Assembly (NCBI GenBank): GCA_024103385.1
Contig: JAGFIT010000025.1
Location: forward strand, 1 to 64,000
Direction of reading: 5' to 3'
DNA: 64,000 nt
From: Vicingus serpentipes
Lineage (GTDB): Bacteria > Bacteroidota > Bacteroidia > Flavobacteriales_E > Vicingaceae
Within the stretch, counting starts at the first letter, position 1; every line of letters starts with the position of its first letter. The position numbers and the translations under genes are program-made. Positions 35,247-43,576 of this stretch are shown piece after piece. Under the pieces are notes generated by a model. It was not told where the DNA came from. It did no database searches and was given only the letters and a program-made list of their open reading frames with translations.

Positions 35247-35248
35247 TA

Positions 35249-36007
35249 ATGAAAAAGGCATTGAGAAAAATTTTAGGAAAACTAGGATTATATGCATTTG
35301 CGATAGGGATTGAGAATAAAATTATTACACTCTTCAGTAAAAAAGAGCGAAAATCTTTTTACAAACATTTTCTTAAAGAAGGCGATTTATGTTTTGATGT
35401 TGGAGCTAACTTGGGAAACAGAACTGTTATTTTTTTGGAGTTAGGAGCAAAAGTAGTTGCTGTAGAACCTCAAAAAGAATGTTACGAATATTTATCAAAA
35501 CGTTTTGGCAATAAAATAGAGCTCGTAAAATATGGATTAGGAGAAAAAGAGAGCGTTGAAAAATTGTATGTTTCTGATTTATCAGCAATATCTTCATTCT
35601 CAAAAGAGCACGTTGAAGTAATGCAGGAAGAACGATTTAAAGGGGTAAATTGGGACAATTCTATTGATATTCAAATGACCACACTCGACCATTTAATTGA
35701 AAAATATGGTGTTCCTCAATTTTGTAAAATTGATGTTGAAGGATATGAATATGATGTGTTAAAAGGTCTCTCAAAACCTCTAAAAACATTATCTTTAGAA
35801 TATATTGTTCCTGAAAACTTACCTATTTTAATTAATTGCATTGAGCATTTAAGTAATTTAGGAACAATTGAATGTAATTATTCTGCAGCAGAAAAAATGA
35901 ACTTTGCTTTACCTAATTGGATTTCTGGCAACGAGATGATTACTCACATTCAATCCAAAGAATTTATAGATACCTCCTGGGGAGATGTCTATATTCAATT
36001 TGTATAA
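35249..36007 (+). CDS. FkbM family methyltransferase
   Basis: 252 residues. SAM-binding motif I CFDVGANLGNRTVIFLELGA (about residues 48-67), VVAVEPQKECYEYL as motif II, and the FkbM signature TTLDHLIEKYG...FCKIDVEGYEYDVLKG (about 147-174). FkbM-type enzymes methylate hydroxyls, often on sugars of surface glycans. The gene follows DUF2723 by 2 bp and precedes a sugar-type oxidoreductase by 9 bp, which supports glycan modification. Target not known. Confidence 0.9.
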   Translation: MKKALRKILGKLGLYAFAIGIENKIITLFSKKERKSFYKHFLKEGDLCFDVGANLGNRTVIFLELGAKVVAVEPQKECYEYLSKRFGNKIELVKYGLGEKESVEKLYVSDLSAISSFSKEHVEVMQEERFKGVNWDNSIDIQMTTLDHLIEKYGVPQFCKIDVEGYEYDVLKGLSKPLKTLSLEYIVPENLPILINCIEHLSNLGTIECNYSAAEKMNFALPNWISGNEMITHIQSKEFIDTSWGDVYIQFV

Positions 36008-36016
36008 ATTTATCTT

Positions 36017-37054
36017 ATGAATGGTTTCATAGAACGGTATAAAAAAATCAGAAAAAAGGGATTTCTTGAACAAAAGTATAAAGGGAAATACGCTTTTGTT
36101 GGTGTTGGAAATCATTCTGTAAATAATTTGTATCCCATTCTTAACTACTTACGTGTAAATCTTAAGTACATTGTTGTAAAAAGTCAGGATACATTAGAAT
36201 TACTCGAAGGTCGATTTTCTCAAAGTACTGCAACTACTAATTTAAATGATGCCCTTTCCGATAATGAAATAAAAGGTGTTTTTGTTTCTGCCAATCCTAC
36301 TGCACATTTCAATATTGCTAAAGAGGTAATGAAGAGCAATAAGTCTCTTTTTATTGAAAAACCCCCTTGTGCTTCACTAGATGAATTACAAGAGTTAATT
36401 ACTATAGAACAAACAAGTAGTAGTATAGTTTTAACTGGCTTACAACGCAGGTATTCTCCTGTTTACAACATTCTATCCAACAAAGTTAAAGATGCCAGCT
36501 ATTACACGCTAAAGTATAAAACAGGCGCTTATCCTGAAGGTGATGAGTTATTAGATTTGTTTATTCACCCTTTAGATGCTTTGTTTTATTTATTTGGTGA
36601 CGGTACAATAGTATCTACCAAAGTAATTAAAGGTAATGGTGTTATTACCTATTTGTCTCAAATCGTTCACAAAAATGGGGTTATTGGAAGTATTGAATTT
36701 TCAACCGATTACTCTTGGAGTGAAGCTCAAGATATTTTAACAATAAGTACTCCTCAAGGCGAGTACATTACTGAGAATACTTCTAAATTGAGTTTTGTAA
36801 CAAAACCCAAAGTAGCATTAAAAATTCCACTGGAAAAAATAAAAGGGTTCCATTCTCAAACAACCATTCTTTACGCACAAAATAGTTTTTTGCCTGTTAA
36901 AGAGCATAACCAACTCTTTGCTGCTGGTTATTATAACGAATTGGAAACTTTCGTGAAAATTTGTGAAAACAAAGGGAATACGAATAACTCCTCATTAAAA
37001 GAATTACTCCCTACATATAAAGCTATTGAACAATTAAGAAAGGCGAAGGGCTAA
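36017..37054 (+). CDS. Gfo/Idh/MocA family oxidoreductase
   Basis: 345 residues. A Rossmann N-terminus that starts late (KYAFVGVGNHSVNNLYPIL, about residues 25-43), SANPTAHFNIAKEVM and the EKPP motif (FIEKPPCASLDELQ, about 112-125) that carries the catalytic lysine of this family. The C-terminal alpha/beta domain contains HPLDALFYLFGDG, with the conserved HxxD-type pattern. It probably oxidises or epimerises a sugar nucleotide or polyol with NAD(P). Third gene of the DUF2723 operon; its stop overlaps by 4 bp the stop of the convergent radical SAM gene. Confidence 0.87.
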   Translation: MNGFIERYKKIRKKGFLEQKYKGKYAFVGVGNHSVNNLYPILNYLRVNLKYIVVKSQDTLELLEGRFSQSTATTNLNDALSDNEIKGVFVSANPTAHFNIAKEVMKSNKSLFIEKPPCASLDELQELITIEQTSSSIVLTGLQRRYSPVYNILSNKVKDASYYTLKYKTGAYPEGDELLDLFIHPLDALFYLFGDGTIVSTKVIKGNGVITYLSQIVHKNGVIGSIEFSTDYSWSEAQDILTISTPQGEYITENTSKLSFVTKPKVALKIPLEKIKGFHSQTTILYAQNSFLPVKEHNQLFAAGYYNELETFVKICENKGNTNNSSLKELLPTYKAIEQLRKAKG

Positions 37055-38235
37055 GCATAAGAAGCTTCTGTTTCCTTCATGTATTGCTTGTATGTCTTCT
37101 TTTTGTCTGCCTCCCATTGGTAGTTGCCAAACATTTTTTCAGTTACTGTTTTACCAAAATACTTCTCAAACATACGGTGTAAAACCACATCATATTTTCT
37201 GTGAAAGTTAACCCAACAACCATTACAATTGTGTTGATAATGTTTTTGCGTTTTTTTAGTCTCTTCGTCATTTATAATTTCATCTAACGACTTTTCAAAC
37301 AAATTACCAATTTTTACCCCCAAGTTCTGACATAAAGGAACGTCTCCATTTGGCAAAATACTTATAGAGTCAATAATACTGTTACATGACATTTTTAAAT
37401 CTCCTTTTTTCCACTCGTCATACAATACTAAAAAGTCGTAATTTTCTTTAAACTCCTTGATAATTGGAGGTATTTTGTCTTTAAAGTTTCCGTCCTTTAA
37501 ATCTGTATAAATGGGCTTTTCTACTACCTCTGTTACTTCTAGTTCTTTATCTCCATCTACATAATTAGGAATTTGCACTTCAACTGTTTTCGATGCTATT
37601 CCTGTTTCATGTGCTTTATCATCGGTATCAAAGAAATCCATATCATTATAAACTCCAACCCGCATATCAACCCCTTCTTTTTTACAAACTTCAGCAACAT
37701 GCTTCATGTCATCAAAATTGTTATACGGAGAAAGGGTAAACATAGTAGAAATAGGCACCACATCCTTTAGCTCTTGAATAACTCTAATAACTCTATCATA
37801 TCCATCTTTACCTCTCATGTGTTTATATGCTTCTTTACCTCCATCTAAAGAAATATACAATCGTTTTGGTGGGAATTTTTTCACCGCCTCTATTAAACTG
37901 TCTGGCTTTAAGCAATTAGAGAGTAAATCAAAATTAGGGTGATTTTTAGTAAACCATTCCATTATTGGCAATGCCTCAGGGTGCAATAAAAACTCTCCTC
38001 CTTCAAGACCGATAGCAGTATCTTTTGAAATGGCTTTACTGCTCATTATCTCTTTAATTTTATCTAAAGAAAGGTATTTTACTGGTCGTTTTGCCCAAAT
38101 ATTACAATGCTTACACATTGAATCACACAAATCAGTGGCATAAATCATTACTGTAGAAAGCTTTCTGTTTCCAATATTAGATTTATTGTTTGCAAACTTT
38201 TTTGCTCTACTTACATAATCTTTTAATCCATACAT
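37051..38235 (-). CDS. Radical SAM/SPASM-type protein
   Basis: 394 residues. The cluster motif CDSMCKHC (CxxxCxxC, about residues 36-43) binds the SAM [4Fe-4S] cluster; GLEGGEFLLHPE corresponds to the GGE motif. In the C-terminal third, CNSIIDS, GDVPLCQN and HNCNGCWVNFHRK supply further cysteines like a SPASM or twitch auxiliary-cluster region. Substrate unknown; relatives act on peptides or sugars. An insert at about residues 205-270 is Lys/Glu/Asp-rich and less conserved-looking. The gene ends tail to tail with the glycan-type operon, so a link in function is possible but not shown. Confidence 0.85.
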   Translation of the reverse strand: MYGLKDYVSRAKKFANNKSNIGNRKLSTVMIYATDLCDSMCKHCNIWAKRPVKYLSLDKIKEIMSSKAISKDTAIGLEGGEFLLHPEALPIMEWFTKNHPNFDLLSNCLKPDSLIEAVKKFPPKRLYISLDGGKEAYKHMRGKDGYDRVIRVIQELKDVVPISTMFTLSPYNNFDDMKHVAEVCKKEGVDMRVGVYNDMDFFDTDDKAHETGIASKTVEVQIPNYVDGDKELEVTEVVEKPIYTDLKDGNFKDKIPPIIKEFKENYDFLVLYDEWKKGDLKMSCNSIIDSISILPNGDVPLCQNLGVKIGNLFEKSLDEIINDEETKKTQKHYQHNCNGCWVNFHRKYDVVLHRMFEKYFGKTVTEKMFGNYQWEADKKKTYKQYMKETEASYA

Positions 38236-38318
38236 CGTTTATTCTCCTTTTTGACAAAGCTACTAAAAATCTAATCATTTAGATTCATTCCAAATAGCCA
38301 ATTAACAAACCCAAAATC

Positions 38319-39203
38319 TTATCCTACAACTTTTCTACCTCTCTTCTTTAAAAATGCGTTTAAAAAGATGGTGGCAATCACTATTATTGTCCCCATATAA
38401 AAACCGAAAGACATTGTTTCTGATTCTGGCCATATAATTAATGCCAAAACAATAGAATAAATCGGCTCTAAATTTATCGAGATAGATACTGTATAAGGAG
38501 ATATTTTTTTCATCACCTCAACACTTACGATAAATGCAAAAGCGGTACACAGCGTGCCTAGTATAACTAACCATTTTATATCAGTCGGTGCTATTTTGTA
38601 TGCATCTACATCCCCTCCATTAACCACCATTAAATAAAGTGAAACTAAAATAAAAGCCCCTAACAATTCGTAAAAAGAAATGGTTTTCGCATTGGTGTCT
38701 TTTATCCAAATCCCATTGAGCACCGTCATCCATGAAGCTAACACAGCAGCCAATATACTCAATAACATTCCTGCCAAATACTTAAACTCAAAGCTGAATA
38801 TAAAATAAAGCCCTACAACGATAAGTAATCCAAAAATAAACTCATACGGTTTTATTTTTCTTTTAAAATAAAACGGTTCTATAAGAGAGGTGAAAAGTGT
38901 GCTACTAGAAATACACACTAAAGCTACCGAAACATTTGATTGTTTAATTGCTTCAAAAAAAGCTACCCAATGAACCGCCAAAATAGCACCTGTTAGTAAT
39001 ATATTTTGAAGTTGTTTCTTGCTAATTTTTAGGGAGTGTCCTTTAAAAAAGAAATAAAGCAATAAAGCAACTACAGCAATGCCCACTCGATACCAAACCA
39101 ATAAATAAGAATCTGCTGATATTAACTTGCCCAATATTCCTGTTAACCCAAAAATGAGAACCGTAAGATGAAGCCAAATATGGTGCTTATACGCTTGTAA
39201 CAT
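38319..39203 (-). CDS. EamA/DMT family transporter
   Basis: 294 residues with ten predicted membrane spans in two EamA repeats (about 10-140 and 150-285). Typical phrases are LTGAILAVHWVAFFEAIKQS and SISINLEPIYSIVLALIIW with the conserved Glu-Pro in repeat 2. C-terminal basic tail KKRGRKVVG. An inner-membrane metabolite or amino-acid exporter is the usual role; substrate not determinable. Single gene, convergent with the radical SAM neighbour's upstream side and divergent from the lipoprotein pair. Confidence 0.9.
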   Translation of the reverse strand: MLQAYKHHIWLHLTVLIFGLTGILGKLISADSYLLVWYRVGIAVVALLLYFFFKGHSLKISKKQLQNILLTGAILAVHWVAFFEAIKQSNVSVALVCISSSTLFTSLIEPFYFKRKIKPYEFIFGLLIVVGLYFIFSFEFKYLAGMLLSILAAVLASWMTVLNGIWIKDTNAKTISFYELLGAFILVSLYLMVVNGGDVDAYKIAPTDIKWLVILGTLCTAFAFIVSVEVMKKISPYTVSISINLEPIYSIVLALIIWPESETMSFGFYMGTIIVIATIFLNAFLKKRGRKVVG

Positions 39204-39265
39204 GTCTTGCCAAATGTAAATTAAATATTGATTGCTTTCCTCTTTTAACGGTTTAAAATAATCGT

Positions 39266-39273
39266 TACATTTG
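39266..39273 (+). promoter_or_regulatory. Candidate -7 element of the lipoprotein pair
   Basis: TACATTTG, a full match to TAnnTTTG, lies 19 bases upstream of the ATG at 39293. The -33 position shows only a T-run. Confidence 0.45.
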
Positions 39274-39292
39274 GATAGCTATTCGCAACAAA

Positions 39293-39793
39293 ATGAAACT
39301 AATTAAGCACTCCTTTTTTTTACTAATTATTACAAGCATAATTTCTTGTCATCCAGGTTCTCCTGAAGAAAAGGACAACATCTACTTTTCTCAAATCATT
39401 AAAACCGATAAAGGGATTATAAGAGGGGTTAATTTAAATGATGAGATAACTCATATTAAAAAAAAGGAAAGTAAGCGCGCAATTGTTACCGAAACAAACA
39501 CCATTTTGGAATATGAATATAAGTTAAAAGATAAGGGAACCTATGTTGTAACCTACCAATTTGATCAACAAGGTTGTTATGAAATTGATGTGGATATTTA
39601 CCTCTCATCTCCTGATTTTATTAATGATGCCCAAAAAACATTAAACTCTTTTTTTAGGGATAAATATGGCTCCCCAACACAAGGCGACAGCTTGTTGGTA
39701 TGGAAAAATAAACAGAAAACAATGACCATAGAACTGGACTACTTAAATAAATCTGAAGGCGAAATGATGTTAACCATTTTCGCCAACGAATAA
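39293..39793 (+). CDS. Lipoprotein, first of a tandem paralogous pair
   Basis: 166 residues with lipobox SIISC (Cys about residue 19). The mature part shares with the next gene the pattern YxVxYxFDxxGCxEIxxDxY, where an isolated Cys sits in a beta-strand region, and a C-terminal xIELDxxxxxxGxMxxTxFANx ending. No known family recognised. The two genes are 15 bp apart and probably co-transcribed. Likely anchored in the inner or outer membrane facing the periplasm; function unknown. Confidence 0.75.
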   Translation: MKLIKHSFFLLIITSIISCHPGSPEEKDNIYFSQIIKTDKGIIRGVNLNDEITHIKKKESKRAIVTETNTILEYEYKLKDKGTYVVTYQFDQQGCYEIDVDIYLSSPDFINDAQKTLNSFFRDKYGSPTQGDSLLVWKNKQKTMTIELDYLNKSEGEMMLTIFANE

Positions 39794-39808
39794 CTTAATG
39801 CCTCAATT

Positions 39809-40288
39809 ATGAAAAAATTAATTCCTATTGTTACCTTATTGTGCTTGTTTTCATGTGGAGAAAGCGGAAACTCCTACGAGCAGGTTACCTCACTAAAAAC
39901 CATCTCTCAAAGAGTAGCAGACCTTAACAAGTCTTCCATAGAAATTAAAGAACTGGAAGAAAAAGCTGCATTATCAAAACAAGACAACGATTATTTAGAA
40001 TACGAGTACCCTATTCGGGAGGATGAAATGTATGTAGTCAGCTATCGCTTTGATGATGCTGGTTGTTTTGAAATAGGATTAGATACTTATTTTAACCAGC
40101 CCGAAGATGCTCAAAATGTTGTTGATGGAATCACAAAAGACTTATCATTGAACAAATCTTTTGAAACGCCCAGCAAAGAAAAGAACATCTATCGCTGGAT
40201 GAGTGTAGATAAAGCCGTTTCTATAGAGCTAGATTTTCAACATGCAGAAAGGGGAATGATTTCTGTTACTCTTTTTGCAAACAAATAG
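39809..40288 (+). CDS. Lipoprotein, second of a tandem paralogous pair
   Basis: 159 residues with lipobox LCLFSC (Cys about residue 16). Same core as the upstream gene: EYEYPIREDEMYVVSYRFDD, GCFEIGLDTYF, then IELDFQHAERGMISVTLFANK at the C-terminus. The N-terminal 60 residues differ (coiled-coil-like SLKTISQRVADLNKSS). The pair arose by tandem duplication followed by divergence. Function unknown. Confidence 0.75.
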   Translation: MKKLIPIVTLLCLFSCGESGNSYEQVTSLKTISQRVADLNKSSIEIKELEEKAALSKQDNDYLEYEYPIREDEMYVVSYRFDDAGCFEIGLDTYFNQPEDAQNVVDGITKDLSLNKSFETPSKEKNIYRWMSVDKAVSIELDFQHAERGMISVTLFANK

Positions 40289-40305
40289 CCTAATAAAAGC
40301 TCTTT

Positions 40306-40872
40306 TTAACCTTCTATTTCTTTCGTATCACTCTCTCCTATATTGGTAACTCCTCCCGAAATAATGAACTTCATAATCTCTGCTGAAGAACCTTCGATTG
40401 GGGTAACATTTTCTTTAGGAACAACTATCAAATTTCCTGTTACTGCATAAGAAAAAGGAATATAAACACCTATCTTGTCTTTTGAAATTCCTAATTGAGT
40501 TAAGTCTTTTTGGGTGATGAAACCTATTCGCTCTACATTTCCTTCCATTTTTACCAAAACGGCTTCTGTAAAGCGTTTTTTCTTTCCAACAAATGCTGAG
40601 AGCAAATCCTTCACCGAAGAATAAATAATTTTTATTAATGGTACTCGATCTAGGATTTTCTCCAACCTAAAAAACTGTTGAGACAATAAAGCACTTCCTA
40701 CAAAACCAACAAACGTTACTCCTCCTAATATAATTAATATCCCCAAACCTGGAACATCTACATGAACCCAGCTATCTATTGCAATAACAGCTTCTACAAC
40801 CACATAAATAGTTGCTGTAATAGGAACCAAGTACAGCAAACCTTGTAAAAAATAACTTATCAATTTTTTCAT
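40306..40872 (-). CDS. DUF502 family membrane protein
   Basis: 188 residues. Two N-terminal membrane spans (LQGLLYLVPITATIYVVVEA and GLGILIILGGVTFVGFVGSA), the DUF502 phrase LDRVPLIKIIYSSVKDLLSAF (about residues 75-95), and a C-terminal soluble domain with IGFITQ and VYIPFSYAVTGNLIVVPKENV. Function of the family is not established. Last gene of the Lrp - MmcQ - DUF502 operon, one base after the MmcQ stop. Confidence 0.9.
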   Translation of the reverse strand: MKKLISYFLQGLLYLVPITATIYVVVEAVIAIDSWVHVDVPGLGILIILGGVTFVGFVGSALLSQQFFRLEKILDRVPLIKIIYSSVKDLLSAFVGKKKRFTEAVLVKMEGNVERIGFITQKDLTQLGISKDKIGVYIPFSYAVTGNLIVVPKENVTPIEGSSAEIMKFIISGGVTNIGESDTKEIEG

Positions 40873-40873
40873 A

Positions 40874-41227
40874 TCACTCCTTTTTTAATTCTTCTTGCAA
40901 GCGTTTCGTCAACGAAGATACTACCAAATCGTAAGAATCATCTATCCATTGGTAGATTAATTTTTCTGGCACATCGCTAAAAACAGCAACACTGTTCCAA
41001 TGTTTTTTACTCATATGATACCCTGGGGTTACTCCTTGAAATTCTTCCCGTAATGTTATCGCTTTTTCTGGGTCACATTTCAAATTAACAAATTCAAAGC
41101 TGTCAATGTTGACTAAGGCAAACATCTTTCCCATTACTTTAAAAACAAGCGTTGATTCATCAAAAGGAAACCCTTCCGTTACTCCTTTTTTACTTATACA
41201 ATAATCCCTAAGCGCTTCTATGTTCAT
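40874..41227 (-). CDS. MmcQ/YjbR family protein
   Basis: 117 residues, full length for this family. Signatures are LRDYCISKKGVTEGFPFDESTLVFKVMGKMFALV near the N-terminus, LKCDPEKAITLREEF, and GYHMSKKHWNSVAV. The fold is CyaY-like/double-wing; members are often labelled DNA-binding, without firm proof. Its ATG overlaps the stop of the Lrp/AsnC gene (ATGA), so the two are translationally coupled. Confidence 0.9.
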   Translation of the reverse strand: MNIEALRDYCISKKGVTEGFPFDESTLVFKVMGKMFALVNIDSFEFVNLKCDPEKAITLREEFQGVTPGYHMSKKHWNSVAVFSDVPEKLIYQWIDDSYDLVVSSLTKRLQEELKKE

Positions 41228-41691
41228 TTGTATTTATATGGAAGAACTGTGGAGTATTTATCTTTAGATATCACCACCATCGAGTACATATTTCTAATTT
41301 CTTCTATCAATGATAATTTATTTTTTACCAATTCATCAAAAGCAGCAATGTCTTTTACGATTATCTTTAATAAATAATCAGCTTGCCCAGTAACATTATA
41401 ACACTCTGTTACCTCGTCTATTTTATTGATTTTATCAACAAAATTGGCAATGGCATTTTCTCTTTGCCGAATTAATGAAACCTGCATATAAGCTGTAAGT
41501 CCCAAGTTTAATTTTGATTCATCCACCAAAGCATGGTAGCTTTTTATAAAGCCATTACTTTCTAGTTTTTTTACCCGCTCTAATGTTGGTGCGGGAGAAA
41601 GCCCAATATCTTTAGAGAGTTGTAAATTGGTGACTTTTCCATTTTCTTGTAAGCGTTTTAAGATGCTTAAATCCAATTGATCCAATTTCAT
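41224..41691 (-). CDS. Lrp/AsnC family transcriptional regulator
   Basis: 155 residues. N-terminal winged helix (LDLSILKRLQENGKVTNLQLSKDIGLSPAPTLERVKKLE, about 4-42) and C-terminal RAM ligand-binding domain (CYNVTGQADYLLKIIVKDI, about 98-116). It senses an amino acid or similar small molecule and regulates as an octamer. First gene of a tight three-gene operon; its targets cannot be read from sequence. Confidence 0.92.
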   Translation of the reverse strand: MKLDQLDLSILKRLQENGKVTNLQLSKDIGLSPAPTLERVKKLESNGFIKSYHALVDESKLNLGLTAYMQVSLIRQRENAIANFVDKINKIDEVTECYNVTGQADYLLKIIVKDIAAFDELVKNKLSLIEEIRNMYSMVVISKDKYSTVLPYKYK

Positions 41692-41817
41692 TGTTTCCTA
41701 TATTTTTAAAATATTCTTTTACTAAATCAAAAATAACGAAATTAAAGTTGGGTTTTTGTTTTTATATAAGGTAAAGCGTAAGCCTGTATTTCGTGTCTGT
41801 TTTCCAATATTTTACAT

Positions 41818-41825
41818 TATATTTG
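41818..41825 (+). promoter_or_regulatory. Candidate -7 element of the coiled-coil gene pair
   Basis: TATATTTG matches TAnnTTTG; TCTG at 41796-41799 lies 18 bases before it as a one-mismatch -33 element. The first gene starts 76 bases further on. Confidence 0.35.
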
Positions 41826-41901
41826 AGAATTACAGCGCGAATAAAGATTACTAGTTTTTTATTCGGATGTTATATTCAATACAAAAAGAAATAATAAAAA
41901 T

Positions 41902-42285
41902 ATGGCAAAAACACAGATAACAAGTCCACAAACGCCTATTCCAAAAACTTCTGGACTTTTCTCTACAGAAGAATATAAAAAAGGAGATGTTAAGATAAAA
42001 CAAGAAATAGGTGAACAATTAAATAAATATCTTTTAAAAGGTGCTGGATATTTAATAACAACTGTTTTAGGAGGGGTGATTGTCGTTGTTTGGGGAATGC
42101 GAGGAGAAATAAGTGAAATAAAAGGGAAACTTGCAGTACCTGACAAATATTTAGAAATTGTTGATAAAAGACTTAGTAAACTGGAAAAAGAAAATAACGA
42201 GCTTCAGACTATAAATTATCAGCTTGAAATTGATAAGGTGAAATTAGAATTTGAATTAAAAAATAAAAATAAAAATGGGAATTAA
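41902..42285 (+). CDS. Small membrane protein with C-terminal coiled coil
   Basis: 127 residues. Polar, Thr/Pro-rich head, one membrane span (GYLITTVLGGVIVVVWGM, about residues 52-69), then a heptad-rich coiled coil (KRLSKLEKENNELQTINYQLEIDKVKLEFELKN-type region, about 93-124) with a Lys/Asn tail. No family recognised. It overlaps the next gene by 11 bp, so the two are coupled. Lies in a stretch of small unknown genes with palindromic spacers, suggesting accessory DNA. A holin-like or phage-derived origin is possible but unsupported. Confidence 0.65.
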   Translation: MAKTQITSPQTPIPKTSGLFSTEEYKKGDVKIKQEIGEQLNKYLLKGAGYLITTVLGGVIVVVWGMRGEISEIKGKLAVPDKYLEIVDKRLSKLEKENNELQTINYQLEIDKVKLEFELKNKNKNGN

Positions 42286-42484
42286 AATAGGAAATCTTGA
42301 CGTAGCAAACGAAGTTATTGAGCTTCACTTTCAAGTTTTAAGAACTCAGTTATTGCTTGAAGAAATAATAACTAGAAATAAATTAACCAATTTACCCAAT
42401 CAACAAGAAATGGTTGCTCTTGAAAATAGAGTGATTGACCTTCTTAATCAGAAATTTCCAGGAATGGGAATTCAAAAGAAATAA
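42275..42484 (+). CDS. Small helical protein coupled to upstream membrane protein
   Basis: 69 residues, ATG at 42275 inside the 3' end of the preceding gene (different frame). All-helical appearance: NLDVANEVIELHFQVLRTQLLLEEII and QQEMVALENRVIDLLNQKFPGM. No signal, no membrane span, no known family. Probably a partner of the coiled-coil membrane protein. Confidence 0.55.
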   Translation: MGIKIGNLDVANEVIELHFQVLRTQLLLEEIITRNKLTNLPNQQEMVALENRVIDLLNQKFPGMGIQKK

Positions 42485-42584
42485 ATCATATAACATTCTA
42501 TATATAATGTGCCTTGCCGCGAACGTTTTAGTGTTATGAAGCTTGGGTAGTAAATGTCATGTTTTGCTAGTGCTTTTTAATCTT

Positions 42585-42651
42585 TACACCCACCTTAATC
42601 CTCCCTCAAGGGAGGAGCTTTCTCCCCTTGAGGGGAGACCGAGAGGGGTGT
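42585..42651. repeat. Multi-hairpin intergenic repeat (REP/MITE-like)
   Basis: Three nested inverted repeats: outer ACACCC/GGGTGT (42585-42590 and 42646-42651), CCTCCCT-CA-AGGGAGG (42600-42615) and TCTCCCCT-TG-AGGGGAGA (42621-42638). The segment GAGGGGAGACCGAGAGGGGTG-like text is much richer in G and C than its surroundings. I recall very similar elements scattered between genes in many Bacteroidota genomes; that is memory, not a search. Confidence 0.75.
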
Positions 42652-42714
42652 TTCCCCACAAAAATTATTACTTTTAAGCATTGAACAAACTAAACGCACA
42701 TTACATATAGTGGC

Positions 42715-42724
42715 GTTGTGGTGC
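42715..42724 (+). repeat. Inverted repeat flanking the 208-residue lipoprotein gene, left
   Basis: GTTGTGGTGC matches the inverse of GTACCACAAC at 43370-43379 in nine of ten positions. It lies 10 bp before the start codon. Together the two arms bracket one gene like the ends of a cassette. Confidence 0.4.
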
Positions 42725-42734
42725 ATTAAATAAT

Positions 42735-43361
42735 ATGAAAAATATAATTCAATTAATTGGAATAATTCTTCTCATGAGTTGTAGCACCTCTAATGATAGT
42801 GGATCAATGGATGCAATCTCGAATCAGGTTTCTGATCAATCTCCTAAGAAGGAAGAACAGATAAAAGAAACTGAAGAAATTGTCTTTTTCGACATTTCCA
42901 ATTCAGAGTTTAAGACTGAGTTCAAAGAAAGTACAAAACACTATTTCTCTAATCTAGAAACTGAAGACCATTTTGAGATCTACATACCAATAGGCAACAT
43001 CAACAAGACAATAAGTTATATTACTATTAAAAATAACAATGGAGATACTATCTTCCAAGATTCGTTTAACACCCAAGAATGGATATATAGCTATGCATTG
43101 GACAGAATTAAATCTGACGAAGAAGTAATTACCCATATTAAGGAAAGGATATCTAAAACCTTAGAGGAAAAATCGTTTATAAACTTTGACACACTAGAAG
43201 AACCTAATTTTGCTTCACTTCCTGAAGACCCTGAAGTTTATGAATCATGCAGAGACCAAAAACTACCTCTTTTCATGTATACGACTGGTGCGGAAAGCTC
43301 TGTAATTATAGGTTATTCAATTAAGATAAAGAAAGCTGTTGACCTCTTCTATTGCTGCTAA
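42735..43361 (+). CDS. Hypothetical lipoprotein in cassette-like region
   Basis: 208 residues with lipobox LLMSC (Cys about residue 16), then a Ser/Asp-rich linker. The mature part contains FDISNSEFKTEFKEST, HFEIYIPIGNINKTISYITIKNNNG, and a C-terminus with two close cysteines (LFYCC). No family recognised. The gene stands alone between the GC-rich repeat and several palindromes and is bracketed by an imperfect 10-bp inverted repeat, which suggests an acquired single-gene unit. Confidence 0.65.
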   Translation: MKNIIQLIGIILLMSCSTSNDSGSMDAISNQVSDQSPKKEEQIKETEEIVFFDISNSEFKTEFKESTKHYFSNLETEDHFEIYIPIGNINKTISYITIKNNNGDTIFQDSFNTQEWIYSYALDRIKSDEEVITHIKERISKTLEEKSFINFDTLEEPNFASLPEDPEVYESCRDQKLPLFMYTTGAESSVIIGYSIKIKKAVDLFYCC

Positions 43362-43369
43362 ATAACCAC

Positions 43370-43379
43370 GTACCACAAC
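43370..43379 (-). repeat. Inverted repeat flanking the 208-residue lipoprotein gene, right
   Basis: GTACCACAAC, partner of 42715-42724, starting 9 bp after the stop codon. Confidence 0.4.
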
Positions 43380-43483
43380 AATTTCTATATTTCATTATAT
43401 GGCTGATTACTGTACATTTTGGTTTCAACAAAACGAAAACATAGGGTTGTCGTTATGAGTGATATTATAACATGCTGGCACAC

Positions 43484-43501
43484 TCCCGATAACTATCGGG
43501 A
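43484..43501. repeat. Palindrome TCCCGATA-AC-TATCGGGA
   Basis: Perfect 8-bp arms with a two-base loop in an otherwise AT-rich spacer. I recall the core CCCGATA...TATCGGG as recurrent between genes in flavobacterial genomes; copy number here cannot be counted. Confidence 0.6.
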
Positions 43502-43534
43502 TGCCTAGCTTTTCTAAAACAACATTTCATTCTT

Positions 43535-43576
43535 CAACATTGTTTTTTCAAGACAAAATGTTGACTATGTCAACAT
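43535..43576 (-). terminator. Likely terminator of the PD40/OmpA gene
   Basis: ATGTTGAC-TAT-GTCAACAT (43558-43576) is a perfect 8-bp hairpin 60 bp beyond the minus-strand stop at 43636. On the minus strand it runs into TTTTG. An overlapping alternative pairing, CAACATT (43535-43541) with AATGTTG (43557-43563), is also possible. Confidence 0.5.

Noticed and set aside
42485-42734. Classical integron attC site
   Set aside because: Weak TATAACA/TGTTATG-type inverse pairs are present but do not fit the R-box consensus, and no integrase gene is in the window; kept only as a cassette-like observation.
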